Assembly: GCF_049348705.1 (NCBI RefSeq)
Contig: NZ_CP186485.1
Span: forward strand, 744,001-808,000
Reading direction: 5' to 3'
Length of the DNA: 64,000 bases
Source of the DNA: Paracoxiella cheracis
Lineage (GTDB): Bacteria; Pseudomonadota; Gammaproteobacteria; Coxiellales; Coxiellaceae
Both the position numbers and the translations under genes were made by a program. The notes beneath the pieces were generated by a model. That model saw nothing but the letters and a program-made list of their open reading frames with translations, was not told the origin of the DNA and ran no database searches. Each line of letters opens with the position of its first letter. Positions within the stretch are counted from its first letter, which is position 1. Positions 34,812-44,262 of the stretch are shown here, piece after piece.

Positions 34812-35977
34812 TGTTAATGCCATTATTGTTTTTGTTGTTGCCTGTCGCTGCAACCTGTGGATGGTTCGTGGGCCGGCGAGCTTCGCATAAACAAATTCCA
34901 CGGCTGCCACATAAAATACGGCGCGATTACTTTAAGGGTTTAAATTATTTGATTAACGAGCAACCGGATAAAGCGGTCGATGTCTTTATTAAATTATTAG
35001 AAGTCGATAGTGATACTGTTGAAACACACTTGGCGTTAGGTAGCTTATTTCGTCGTCGAGGTGAGGTGGATCGTGCGATTCGGGTGCATCAAAATTTAAT
35101 TGCTCGTCCGCAATTGGCAAAACCGCATCGACTGCATGCGCTATCGGAGCTAGGTCAGGATTATTTGCGTGCGGGTGTGCTCGATCGTGCAGAGCGTTTA
35201 TTCCTCGAACTAGTTGAACTGGGTGAAGAAGATCAGCCGAGCCTGCACTTTTTATTGCATATTTATCAGCAAGAAAAAGACTGGCATAAGGCGATAGAGA
35301 TCGCCAAAAAATTACAAGCGCATGGTGAGTCGATGTCTGCGACCATCGCGCAGTATTATTGTGAGCTTGCAGAACAAATGATTGAAAAGGGCTGGTCGCA
35401 GGATGCACTGAATGATCTCAAGCGAGCGCAGGCCATTGATCATGGTTGCGTGCGCGCCAGCATGATTCGCGGCCGTTTGGAGAGTGAGGCGGGTCATTAT
35501 AAAGAAGCCATTCGCTGCTATAAACGCGTGATTGCACAAGATCCCGATTATATTTCTGAAATTGTGGCGCCGCTGGCTGATTGTTATCGACACCTCAATG
35601 AAGAAGATACATTAGTGACATTTTTAGAAGAATCTTTGGTAAGATATCCGCGAATTTCATTGGTGTTAGTGATTTCCGATTATTTGCACCGTCAACACGG
35701 CGAGAAAGTGGCGATCGAATTTATTGCGCAACAAATTCAGCGCCAACCTTCGTTGCGTGGTTTAAGCCACTTGGTCGAATTATATTTATTAAACTCAACG
35801 GGCGATGCAAAAGAAAAGCTACTCATTTTACAGAGTTTCATGAATAAATTATTAGCGGATAAGCCGGTTTATCAATGTTCGCATTGTGGGTTTTCTGGAA
35901 AAACGCTTTATTGGTTATGTCCGAGTTGTCATCACTGGAATACCGTCAAACCCATACGCGGTTTGGAAGGGAATTAG
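34811..35977 (+). CDS. lapB: Lipopolysaccharide assembly protein B
   Basis: This 388-residue LapB has an N-terminal membrane anchor (LLFLLLPVAATCGWFVG), about nine TPR helices pairs (for example RDYFKGLNYLINEQPDKAVD, then ETHLALGSLFRRRGEVDRAI) and a C-terminal rubredoxin-like knuckle with CSHCGF and CPSCHHW. It recruits FtsH to degrade LpxC. The start codon is GTG overlapping the lapA stop (TAGTG). Confidence 0.95.
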   Translation: MLMPLLFLLLPVAATCGWFVGRRASHKQIPRLPHKIRRDYFKGLNYLINEQPDKAVDVFIKLLEVDSDTVETHLALGSLFRRRGEVDRAIRVHQNLIARPQLAKPHRLHALSELGQDYLRAGVLDRAERLFLELVELGEEDQPSLHFLLHIYQQEKDWHKAIEIAKKLQAHGESMSATIAQYYCELAEQMIEKGWSQDALNDLKRAQAIDHGCVRASMIRGRLESEAGHYKEAIRCYKRVIAQDPDYISEIVAPLADCYRHLNEEDTLVTFLEESLVRYPRISLVLVISDYLHRQHGEKVAIEFIAQQIQRQPSLRGLSHLVELYLLNSTGDAKEKLLILQSFMNKLLADKPVYQCSHCGFSGKTLYWLCPSCHHWNTVKPIRGLEGN

Positions 35978-36016
35978 ATTACAGGCCTCAGTGTCAGGAT
36001 TTGGGGATTAAAGCTT

Positions 36017-36724
36017 ATGAGTGAAACATTGGGTCCGAAAGTTATAGTAGCTTTAGACCATCCTTCGCTTGAAGATGCGCGCTCTTTAGTGTCACAGTTA
36101 AATCCAGAATTATGTCGCTTAAAGATCGGTAACATTCTTTTTACTCATTATGGCCCGAGCATTATTGAAGAATTCATGAAAAAAGGATTTTCAATTTTTC
36201 TAGACTTAAAGTTTCATGATATACCACAAACAGTGGCTGGCGCTTGTCGTTCGGCAGCGGCATTGGGTGTTTGGATGGTCAATGTGCATGTGCAAGGAGG
36301 GCAGGCGATGCTTGCTGCGGCGCGCAATGAGATCGACAGAATCGCTGGTAAAAAGCCCTTATTAATTGGTGTTACCGTGTTAACGAGTATGGATGATGCT
36401 GATTTAAAATTGATGGGGATGACTGACAGCGTCGTTACGTTGGTGCCACGTTTTGCAAAGTTAGCACAAGATTCTGGTTTAGATGGTGTGGTGTGTTCTG
36501 CGCAAGAAGCTTCAATATTGCGTTCACAACTACATGAAAATTTTCTGTTAGTCACGCCGGGAATTCGTTTAGCAACGAGTGATAAGGGCGATCAAAAACG
36601 CATTATGACACCTAAGGCAGCTATTGAAGCTGGAGCTAATTATTTAGTGATTGGTCGGCCAATCACTCAAGTTAAAAATCCGCTGGAGGTATTGCAGCAA
36701 ATTCACACGGAAATAATAGGGTAA
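36017..36724 (+). CDS. pyrF: Orotidine 5'-phosphate decarboxylase
   Basis: This 235-residue TIM-barrel enzyme decarboxylates OMP to UMP. Catalytic residues are in FLDLKFHDIPQTV (Lys/Asp), with VIVALDHPSLEDA at the start and VTPGIRLATSDKGDQ plus YLVIGRPITQ in the phosphate loop. It sits after lapB, as in E. coli. Confidence 0.97.
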   Translation: MSETLGPKVIVALDHPSLEDARSLVSQLNPELCRLKIGNILFTHYGPSIIEEFMKKGFSIFLDLKFHDIPQTVAGACRSAAALGVWMVNVHVQGGQAMLAAARNEIDRIAGKKPLLIGVTVLTSMDDADLKLMGMTDSVVTLVPRFAKLAQDSGLDGVVCSAQEASILRSQLHENFLLVTPGIRLATSDKGDQKRIMTPKAAIEAGANYLVIGRPITQVKNPLEVLQQIHTEIIG

Positions 36725-36728
36725 AAAA

Positions 36729-37458
36729 ATGTTAATTCGATTTTTTAAAGGATTATCGCTGTTGGTATTTTGCGTACCAACGTTAGTATTTGCCGCTACC
36801 AAAAAGCAACCGCAGCCGGAAAAAACGATTACTCTTGGTGTTTTATACAACTTAACGGGAGATCAAGCGCCATTGGATAGAGCATCGCTGCGCGGTGCTG
36901 AGTTGGCTGTGGCAGCTATCAATGCTCAGGGTGGAATAAAAAAACATAAATTATTGCTGCAAATAGAGAATGGGCAATCAAAGCCGAAAGTTTTGCAACG
37001 TGAAGCCGAAAAGCTTGCAAAGGAGAGTAAAATACAGGTTGTGATTGGTTTGAGTGATAATAATATGGTGATGGCAGCAGCGCCTCCGATTGTTAAAGCG
37101 AAAAAGGTTTTTATCAGCTCGGGTGCAACGGCACCGAGCCTAACTCTCACGATTCCTGACAATTTATATTTAGTCGCATTTGGCGATAATGCTCAGGCTG
37201 CAGCGGGCGCTGAATATGCGATTAATACTTTGCATATTAAAAAAGCGACAATTCTTTATGATAAAGACATGGAATATACCCGCACACTCGCGAGTTATTT
37301 TGCCAATGCATTTGTGCGAAATGGTGGTGTTGTTGAGGTTGTAAAGAGATTTTCACAGGATAAATTCAATAAGGATGATATTAAAACGCTTAAATCAGAA
37401 AAAGATCAGCCGCGTTTGATTTATTTGGCGGCTGGTCCGGAAGAAGCACCTTTCATTG
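36729..37458 (+). pseudogene. Branched-chain amino-acid-type periplasmic binding protein, N-terminal part
   Basis: The fragment has a signal peptide (LSLLVFCVPTLVFA) and then ITLGVLYNLTGDQAPLDRAS, LRGAELAVAAINAQGG and VVIGLSDNNMVMAAAPPIVK. This is the first lobe of a LivJ/Peripla_BP_6 protein that binds amino acids or similar ligands for an ABC importer. IS1 interrupts it after EEAPFI. The remainder is at 38312-38781. No permease or ATPase genes accompany it, so it was an orphan binding protein even before disruption. Confidence 0.92.
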
Positions 37459-37529
37459 GTAGTGCCTCATTTTTGTTGATGTGATATATTTTGGTATTTC
37501 AGAAAATCATTAGGATAAGGATTGAATGA

Positions 37530-37802
37530 ATGGCAAGAATCAATGTTGCTTGCCCCTGCTGCTGTTTACATGAGGTTGTAAAATTTGGCGTCAGCAGTAC
37601 AGGAAAGCAAAGGTTTCAATGTAAAAATAATGCTTGTGAGAAAAATACATTTCTTCTAGATTACACACATAATGCTCGTGCCCCTGGTGTTAAAGATAAA
37701 ATAGTTGATATGGCAATGAATGGTAGTGGCGTCAGAGATACTGCAGGCGTTTTACGTATTAGCATTAACACTGTTATTGGTGAATTAAAAAAAAAGGGGT
37801 GA
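37530..37802 (+). CDS. insA: IS1 InsA-like zinc-finger protein
   Basis: This 90-residue protein has the InsA N-terminal zinc finger (CPCCCLHEVVKFG, then FQCKNNAC) and HTH (VVDMAMNGSGVRDTAGVL-like IVDMAMNGSGVRDTAG, then ISINTVIGELKKKG). It binds the IS ends. The gene ends within an A9 run (37787-37795), the expected site of frameshifting into insB. Confidence 0.9.
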   Translation: MARINVACPCCCLHEVVKFGVSSTGKQRFQCKNNACEKNTFLLDYTHNARAPGVKDKIVDMAMNGSGVRDTAGVLRISINTVIGELKKKG

Positions 37803-37806
37803 AGGT

Positions 37807-38283
37807 TTGGAGAGCGTCAATACACGACTTTTAAAGGAAAAAGAATCACTTGGTGCGTCTGTTACTGTTAATGTTGTACAAGTTGAAGAAGCGGAGCTGG
37901 ATGAAATGTGGAGTTTTGTTCGAAATAAACAGAATCAACGTTGGCTTTGGCATGCGATTGATCACCATACACATGAGGTGTTAGCTTATCATTTTGGTCC
38001 AAGAAAAGATTCAGCATTTAAAGCACTGAAAGAAAAACTGAGCTCATTTGATATCAACTTTTACTATACAGATGATTGGGGTGCTTATGAAAGACACCTG
38101 CCTCAATCAAAACATTTGGTGGGAAAGCAAAATACCCAAGCGATTGAACGAAAGCATCTCACATTGCGCACACGAATAAAGCGATTAGCGAGAAAGACGA
38201 TTTGCTTTTCTAAACTGGATAAAGTCCACGACATTGTCATCGGATTATTTATCAATAGGCACGAGTTTGGGAGGGTTATTTAG
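37807..38283 (+). CDS. insB: IS1 InsB-like transposase
   Basis: This 158-residue catalytic part has the IS1 DDE-type sequence EEAELDEMWSFVRNKQNQRW, then FYYTDDWGAYERHLPQ, then TQAIERKHLTLRTRIKRLAR. It follows insA. The frame is offset by +1 from insA, so a simple -1 slip at the A9 run would not enter it; a +1/-2 slip or change in the A-run length is needed. A TTG start at 37807 is possible. The frame otherwise looks intact. Confidence 0.9.
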   Translation: MESVNTRLLKEKESLGASVTVNVVQVEEAELDEMWSFVRNKQNQRWLWHAIDHHTHEVLAYHFGPRKDSAFKALKEKLSSFDINFYYTDDWGAYERHLPQSKHLVGKQNTQAIERKHLTLRTRIKRLARKTICFSKLDKVHDIVIGLFINRHEFGRVI

Positions 38284-38311
38284 ATGCCATCAACAAAAAT
38301 GAGGCACCGCC

Positions 38312-38781
38312 CTTTCATTATTCGCGATTTACGAAATAACGGAATTAATGCCATTATTATGGGTGGCGATAGTTATGTGGCAAGCGCTATTATTAAAACA
38401 GCACTGAGTCATGCGAATAATATTTATTTTACGACGCATGTTTTTTTAAATCCGAACGCTACGAGTCCTAGTCTGCAAGCATTTATTAAACACTATCGTA
38501 AGAAATTTCACGTCTCGCCGCAGAATGCATTTTCAGCGTTGGGTTATGATACTGTAAATTTAGTTGCTTTTGTTTTTAAGCAGGCAAATGGATTGAGTGC
38601 GAAAGATTTTATAAAAGCATTGTCCAAAGTAAAAAATTTTCCAGGTATCACTGGCAACATCAGTTATACTGGTGGACGACACATTCCCGTAAAACCCGTT
38701 AGCATTGTCAGCATCATGGATGACAAACCGATGCTAGTCACACGCCTGGTGCCTCGTTATGAGCCGGAAGCGGTTCGTTAG
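38312..38781 (+). pseudogene. Branched-chain amino-acid-type periplasmic binding protein, C-terminal part
   Basis: This encodes IIRDLRNNGINAIIMGGDSY onward, with FSALGYDTVNLVAFVFKQAN and FPGITGNISYTGGRHIPVKP, the second lobe of the binding protein cut by IS1. Joined with 36729-37458 it gives an in-frame ~400-residue protein. It overlaps the convergent 38778-39824 gene by 4 bases. The ATG at 38284 lies in the IS and is not the native start. Confidence 0.92.
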
Positions 38782-39824
38782 GGGAGTACTTCGTATCCAT
38801 TTCTACTAGTAGATGCTGCTGTTACAGCAGGAGTGGATCGTTGACCAGCAAAGTAACCGTATCGTACAATTCCAACACTAGGCCAACTGAGGCCTTGAAA
38901 AAAGATTTTTAGAGCCTCAGTTGTATTTTCATCTAGATTCCGTTGTTTAGCAATGGAAGTCCAAGCACTCGTTATACCCAAAACTCCAGTGACTGATCTG
39001 ATGAAGGTAGCAGGTAAGTCGACGCCAGTTTTAACCCAACGATTCTCTAATAATTGGTTTTCAAGAGAGTTGGTTTCATTGCCAGTAATTTTATTGATGC
39101 CCCTTTCATAGGTTAAATTTCCAGAAAGAAATAAACACAAGGTACAGAATCGGAGCACCCATACTAGAGGGCCGCTTTCCTCTGACGTCCATCCTGCATT
39201 GAGAACGAGCTCAAGTGCTGTTTTGTAATAAAAAACTAGAGTGGGTGCATTTGCTAAACGTGCTAGCCAGCGATCGGGAATGTATTTTGTAATCCGTTTT
39301 GTAAGTCGCGTGACTTGGGTATCAGAATTTGCGCTATAGAGTTGACCAAGTTGGGCAATGATACTCGGCGGTAAAAATAATAACCAGACTGGGGATGCAA
39401 TTAAGTAGGAAGAAGATTCTAAATGACCAGCCCCCCAAGTTCTAATAAGTCCAGCGAGATGAATAAAAAAAGAAGAGGTGGTGATGGGTCCCTTTAAAAA
39501 GGGTGTAATGAGGCCGGCTGCTCTAATGATTTTTGTACAAGCGCCATTTTGTTCGTTTGTTTCTTCTTCTAGTGTTGTCTCAGGTAGGCAACAATTTGAA
39601 GTTTGTTGCAAGGCGTTGTAGGTTTTCTCGCCATATGCGGGTGTTACTGATAATAAATTGGTTAGAAAAAATAAACCAAAAATACACCAGTACAGCTCTT
39701 CGGGTAATTTACCTTTACGAAAAGAATCGTCTAATGACGTTGTGTAGCTGAATATGTCAGTGAGTGAAAAGATAAAGGCAAAAAACAGGCTGGATATATA
39801 GAGAAATCGAGAATATTTGCGCAT
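38778..39824 (-). CDS. Unknown multi-pass membrane protein
   Basis: This 348-residue protein has several hydrophobic segments (about residues 8-25, 47-65, 108-125, 140-165 and 215-240) and no recognised domain. A Cys-containing acidic loop (NCCLPETTLEEETNEQNG) lies between the second and third segments. The soluble tail is Ser/Thr-rich. It could be an integral inner-membrane protein specific to this lineage. It is not linked to neighbours in an operon. I do not recognise it. Confidence 0.7.
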   Translation of the reverse strand: MRKYSRFLYISSLFFAFIFSLTDIFSYTTSLDDSFRKGKLPEELYWCIFGLFFLTNLLSVTPAYGEKTYNALQQTSNCCLPETTLEEETNEQNGACTKIIRAAGLITPFLKGPITTSSFFIHLAGLIRTWGAGHLESSSYLIASPVWLLFLPPSIIAQLGQLYSANSDTQVTRLTKRITKYIPDRWLARLANAPTLVFYYKTALELVLNAGWTSEESGPLVWVLRFCTLCLFLSGNLTYERGINKITGNETNSLENQLLENRWVKTGVDLPATFIRSVTGVLGITSAWTSIAKQRNLDENTTEALKIFFQGLSWPSVGIVRYGYFAGQRSTPAVTAASTSRNGYEVLP

Positions 39825-40011
39825 TTTTTCCTCGCAGTTTGATGAAGAGTTTTATGATTTTATGGTGAGCGTATTTCAATATTATGACACAGGTTATATT
39901 TCAATGGTGGCAATTGCGACATTGAGGCACCACAGTCACAACCCCTGTATTGCGAAAATTACCTAATATTTTAAACTTTAACTTTCCAATTAATTTTATG
40001 GAGATCAACGA

Positions 40012-40356
40012 ATGAAATATCTAACCGTAATTTTTACTAGCTCATTGTTAATGATGATGACATGCTCTTCTGCCTTTGCCGCTTCAGCAACGCATCCAAA
40101 ACATCATCGCTCTCACCATAAACTTGTGGAGCAGCAAACGTCGGTGTCACCAATCGACCTCAACACAGCGGATATGAAAACTTTATCGAGCTTAAAAGGT
40201 ATTGGCCTTAAAAAGGCTAAAGCGATCGTTGCCTATCGTCAACAGCATGGTAACTTCAAATCGTTGATGGATTTGGCGCAGGTAAAGGGAATCAGCCAGA
40301 AATCGATAGCGAGGCTACTCAAGAACAATCCTAACCGACTGATTATAAATCGTTAA
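40012..40356 (+). CDS. ComEA-like helix-hairpin-helix DNA-binding protein
   Basis: This 114-residue protein has a signal peptide (residues 1-24, ending SSAFA), a His/Lys-rich linker and a C-terminal double HhH domain: PIDLNTADMKTLSSLKGIGL, then KKAKAIVAYRQQHGNFKSLM, then VKGISQKSIARLL. Periplasmic ComEA-type proteins bind incoming DNA during transformation. A purine-rich GGAGATCAACG site precedes the start. Confidence 0.92.
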   Translation: MKYLTVIFTSSLLMMMTCSSAFAASATHPKHHRSHHKLVEQQTSVSPIDLNTADMKTLSSLKGIGLKKAKAIVAYRQQHGNFKSLMDLAQVKGISQKSIARLLKNNPNRLIINR

Positions 40357-40444
40357 TTCTCCAGGGCTTGCTGGTAAGGTCAGGGATGACCGCTTTCTTG
40401 AACTGTTAGCCCTAGGGTTGCTATCATGGGCGATCCTAGAAAAG

Positions 40445-41536
40445 ATGGGTATCATTGTGGATATTCTTAAAAGTAGTGTTATTGCCCTACTCGCATCGCT
40501 CTTTTGTATTTGGTTGCTGCGACCTTTAGCCATTCGGCTTGGTCTTGTTGACCGTCCCAGCGAGCGGAAATTGCATGAAAATGAAATTCCGTTAACGGGC
40601 GGCATAGCCATGTTTTTTGGCTTTTGTTTTGCGTTATTGTCGTTACACGAATCTTTGTTTCCTTATCGGGGCATGCTAGCAGGAAGTGCCATCTTGGTAT
40701 TGATGGGGGTGATGGACGATTTTCGCGATTTAAGCTCTAAATTACGACTGTGTGGTCAGTTATTGGCAGCGTTGTTGTTGGTCATTTGGGGTGATGTGCT
40801 GTTGCAGAACTGGGGGAATTTATTTTTTCTGGGTGCGATTAAACCTGGCTTGTGGGCTATCCCCATTACTGCGTTTGTAGTGATTGCAAATATTAATGCC
40901 ATGAATATGGTAGATGGTCAGGATGGTCTCGCAGGCGGTGTGGCATTGGGCCAGGCATTACTATTACTACTAATCAGTGTGAAACTACATCGTTATCTTG
41001 ATCAACAATTATTGACGATACTTATCGTGACACTGTCTGTTTTTCTTAGCTTCAACATGCGTTTGCCGTGGCGTAAGCGGGCGAGTATATTTATGGGTGA
41101 TGCGGGAAGCACATTCATTGCGTTTTTATTGGCGTGGTTTGCGATAGATTTGTCCCAACAAAATACGAGCCTAATCAAACCAGTTACTGTGCTTTGGATT
41201 ATGTCCTTCCCACTTTTTGACTTAATTAATGTGATGGGACACCGTATCAGACAGAAAAAATCAGTTTTCGTTGCAAGCCGCGATCATTTTCATCATGTGC
41301 TCCACGTTGCTGGTTTAAATGCCTCTTTATCAACAGCGCTGTTATGCATCTTATCCTTATCACTGGGTGCTATTGGTTTGATTTTAAATTATTTTGCTGT
41401 GACTGAGGGCATTCAATTTATATTGTGGCTGCTTGGGCTCATGTTTTATATTTATATTGTCGAGTTAACCCGTAAACCTGTTGAGAAAACTCCATTGTTT
41501 GAGACAGGCAATGATGTCACAGAACAACAGGAATGA
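40445..41536 (+). CDS. wecA: Undecaprenyl-phosphate sugar-1-phosphate transferase (WecA/MraY family)
   Basis: This membrane enzyme of about 363 residues transfers a sugar-1-phosphate (GlcNAc in WecA) from UDP-sugar to undecaprenyl phosphate, starting O-antigen or other glycan synthesis. Seen are PSERKLHENEIPLTGGIAMF, LMGVMDDFRDLSSKLR, the catalytic NMVDGQDGLAGG and IFMGDAGSTFIAFLL, with about 10-11 transmembrane segments. Start choice between TTG at 40418 and ATG at 40445 is uncertain. It overlaps tag by 4 bases at its end. Confidence 0.88.
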   Translation: MGIIVDILKSSVIALLASLFCIWLLRPLAIRLGLVDRPSERKLHENEIPLTGGIAMFFGFCFALLSLHESLFPYRGMLAGSAILVLMGVMDDFRDLSSKLRLCGQLLAALLLVIWGDVLLQNWGNLFFLGAIKPGLWAIPITAFVVIANINAMNMVDGQDGLAGGVALGQALLLLLISVKLHRYLDQQLLTILIVTLSVFLSFNMRLPWRKRASIFMGDAGSTFIAFLLAWFAIDLSQQNTSLIKPVTVLWIMSFPLFDLINVMGHRIRQKKSVFVASRDHFHHVLHVAGLNASLSTALLCILSLSLGAIGLILNYFAVTEGIQFILWLLGLMFYIYIVELTRKPVEKTPLFETGNDVTEQQE

Positions 41537-41538
41537 TC

Positions 41539-42105
41539 ATGAAAGAAAAACAGCGTTGTCAGTGGTGTGGTGAGGACTCTCTTTATACTAACTACCACGA
41601 TAAAGAGTGGGGCGTGCCTGTGCGTAATGATCAAACGTTGTTTGAATTTTTGATTTTGGAAGGTATGCAGGCGGGTTTAAGTTGGCTGACGATTTTAAAA
41701 AAGCGTGAAAACTTCAGAAAAGCATTTTCCGATTTTAATCCTGAAAAAATAGTCCGTTTCACTGAGAAAAAAATCGAGAAATTAATGCAAGATTCGGGCA
41801 TTATTCGAAATCGACTTAAAATTTTAGCGGTGATTGCCAATGCGAAGGCTTATTTGGATATAGTCGAGAGTGATCGAAGTTTTAGTGACTATCTTTGGCA
41901 GTTTACAAATGGAAAACCGATTAAAAATGCCTGGAAAACCTTGAAACAAATTCCCGCTGAAACGAAAGAATCACAAGCCATGTCAAAGGAGTTAAAAAGG
42001 CGAGGGTTTAAATTTGTTGGCCCGACTATCTGTTATGCGCACATGCAAGCAACGGGTATGGTGAATGATCATGTCGTTAGCTGTTTTCGGTATGATGAGG
42101 TGTAA
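41539..42105 (+). CDS. tag: DNA-3-methyladenine glycosylase I
   Basis: This 188-residue base-excision enzyme removes 3-methyladenine. It begins KQRCQWCGEDSLYTNYHDKE (zinc ligand and active-site region) with ILEGMQAGLSWLTILKKREN and C-terminal GPTICYAHMQATGMVNDHVV. Two ATGs (41533, 41539) are possible; the first overlaps the wecA stop, giving translational coupling. Confidence 0.95.
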   Translation: MKEKQRCQWCGEDSLYTNYHDKEWGVPVRNDQTLFEFLILEGMQAGLSWLTILKKRENFRKAFSDFNPEKIVRFTEKKIEKLMQDSGIIRNRLKILAVIANAKAYLDIVESDRSFSDYLWQFTNGKPIKNAWKTLKQIPAETKESQAMSKELKRRGFKFVGPTICYAHMQATGMVNDHVVSCFRYDEV

Positions 42106-42108
42106 TCT

Positions 42109-44262
42109 TTATCTGCGCTGTACTGTAATCACCTCTGATATTTGTTTTAAGTCGCGTATCAATTTATTTAATAAGTCTAATTGATTAACTTCAATGGTGA
42201 GATTAATATAAGCGCGGTTTTTAATTTTATTCACGCGCGTACTCAGGCTTAATATAGTAATTTTTTCTGTGGTAATAATATTGCTGATGTCTCGAAGTAA
42301 TCCGGGGCGATCGTCCGCTTCGATTATTAAGGCAACCGGATATTTTTGCGGTAAATCCGATCCCCAATTTACTTCGATAATACGCTCAGAACGAAACTTT
42401 TGTGCGACTTTAATATTACGACAATCTTGGTGGTGTATGGAAATGCCGCGTCCTTTTGTAATATAGCCGATGATAGGGTCGCCCGGTATGGGTTGGCAGC
42501 AGCGCGCTAATTGTGTGAGTAAATTCCCGACTCCTTCGATGCTAATAAAGGAGCCCGATTTTTCTTGAGAGACTTTAGCAGGTTGTTGTAACGGTAATTC
42601 TGTTTCGATTGCTTCAGAGGGAGCGTTTTTACTGCGAATGCGATTTAAAACCGTCGTTACGCCGATGTCACCGGCGCCGATGGCCGCCAAAAAATCTTCG
42701 ATCGACTTAAAATTAAAGTCTTGGTAAATATCTTTGAGTGCATTTTTAGGAATGCCCGTGCGGCGATATGTTTTTTCCCAGAGTTCTTGGCCTATTTCGA
42801 GATTTTTGTCGTGATCTTGTTGTCGAAACCAATGACGAGCTTTAGCAAGTGCTGCTCCTGTTTTTAAATAACCTAAATCGAGATTCAACCAATCGCGGCT
42901 GGGATGACCCTCTTTGGTGGTGAGTATTTCAACGCGATCACCCGTTTCCAATGTGTGAGTAAGTGGCACCATGGCATCATTCACCTTTGCACCCCGACAA
43001 CGATGTCCGACTTCCGTATGTACGTGATAAGCGAAATCTAATGGTGTGGCGCCGGCTTCCAGATCTAACACATCGCTGTTGGGTGTGAATACATAAACGC
43101 GATCTTTGAAAATACTTTTGTAAATCTCGCTTTGTGCGGGTCCTTCCGTGCTCATTTCTTTTTGCCAATCCATCACTTCGCGCAGCCAATTTATTTTCTC
43201 TTCATAACTCGATTTTTTCTTTGCGCTTTCTTTATATTTCCAGTGTGCAGCGACACCGAGTTCTGCTTCGTCATCCATCTTGAATGTGCGAATTTGTATT
43301 TCAACATTTCTTTTTTCTGGTCCAATGACAGCGGTATGAATCGAACGGTAGCCATTAGGTTTTGGTTTGGCGATGTAATCGTCAAATTCTTGCGGGATAT
43401 GTGGCCAAGTGCTATGGACAATGCCGAGTACGGAATAACAATCTTGGATGTTAGACACTAATATTCTAACCGCACTCGCATCATAAATTTCACTAAAATC
43501 GACATGCTTTCGTTTAATTTTTCGATAAATGCTGTAAATGTGTTTTGCGCGTCCTGTAATTTTTCCGTTTTCTATGTGTGCATCTTTCAATAAATTATTT
43601 AATGTGTTGATAACATTTCGGATGTACTCTTCACGGTCCTTACGCCGCATTTTTAGAGCCTTGGAAATGTCGGCATAATTTTCAGGCTCTAGATAACGAA
43701 AAGCTAAATCTTCCATCTGCCATTTAAATTGGCCAATGCCAAGCCGATTGGCTAAAGGTGCATATAACGCCATCACTTGTGTTGCAATGCGAAGTTGCTC
43801 GTCTTTGGGCTGAGTGCGCAGATGCAGCAAAGTGACTAAACGCTCAGCGAGTTTAACCAAAACGACACGAATATCATCGACCATTGCTAACAGCATTTTA
43901 CGTAAATTGTCTGTTTGATTTTGCAGGGAATCGATCGCCTCCATGCGTGATGTTCCCACTAATAATTTGGCAACATTTTCGCTGAGCTCTTTTGCAATAA
44001 GATCTTTCGTGTCGCTCGTATGGAAAAAACTGGGGTAAATGATGGCAGCAGCTAATGTTTCACTATCACATTTCAAATTTTCCAAATGAGAAGCCATGGA
44101 TAAACCTTTTTCCAATAACGCATTGGAAAAAGCTGAATCATGGGCGCGATTGATTTCGAGCGTGAGTTCACAGGGTTTTTTAAGTAATTCGTGATTATAT
44201 TTTTTATCACGAATGTGTTCTAACCATTCTGTCATTTGAATTGCTGTCATGCCAGTGTTCAC
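42109..44262 (-). CDS. relA: GTP pyrophosphokinase (ppGpp synthetase RelA)
   Basis: This 717-residue RelA has an N-terminal domain with the HD hydrolase motif replaced (LAAAIIYPSFFHTSDTKD), so it is a synthetase only. The synthetase domain has IYDASAVRILVSNIQDCYSV and YIAKPKPNGYRSIHTAVIGP, and a TGS domain (VYVFTPNSDVLDLEAGATPL), zinc-finger-like Cys region (LARCCQPIPGD) and ACT domain follow. It makes (p)ppGpp when uncharged tRNA stalls the ribosome. It overlaps rlmD by 4 bases. Confidence 0.96.
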   Translation of the reverse strand: MNTGMTAIQMTEWLEHIRDKKYNHELLKKPCELTLEINRAHDSAFSNALLEKGLSMASHLENLKCDSETLAAAIIYPSFFHTSDTKDLIAKELSENVAKLLVGTSRMEAIDSLQNQTDNLRKMLLAMVDDIRVVLVKLAERLVTLLHLRTQPKDEQLRIATQVMALYAPLANRLGIGQFKWQMEDLAFRYLEPENYADISKALKMRRKDREEYIRNVINTLNNLLKDAHIENGKITGRAKHIYSIYRKIKRKHVDFSEIYDASAVRILVSNIQDCYSVLGIVHSTWPHIPQEFDDYIAKPKPNGYRSIHTAVIGPEKRNVEIQIRTFKMDDEAELGVAAHWKYKESAKKKSSYEEKINWLREVMDWQKEMSTEGPAQSEIYKSIFKDRVYVFTPNSDVLDLEAGATPLDFAYHVHTEVGHRCRGAKVNDAMVPLTHTLETGDRVEILTTKEGHPSRDWLNLDLGYLKTGAALAKARHWFRQQDHDKNLEIGQELWEKTYRRTGIPKNALKDIYQDFNFKSIEDFLAAIGAGDIGVTTVLNRIRSKNAPSEAIETELPLQQPAKVSQEKSGSFISIEGVGNLLTQLARCCQPIPGDPIIGYITKGRGISIHHQDCRNIKVAQKFRSERIIEVNWGSDLPQKYPVALIIEADDRPGLLRDISNIITTEKITILSLSTRVNKIKNRAYINLTIEVNQLDLLNKLIRDLKQISEVITVQRR

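Larger units (their letters stand above)
37459..38311 (+). mobile_element. IS1-family insertion sequence
   Basis: The inverted ends GGTAGTGCCTCATTTTTG and GGCGGTGCCTCATTTTTG (read in from the right) enclose about 853 bp with insA and insB. The flanks carry a CTTTCATT duplication (37451-37458 and 38312-38319), or nine bases if the extra C is counted. One copy of the duplication restores the reading frame of the binding-protein gene. Confidence 0.95.
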
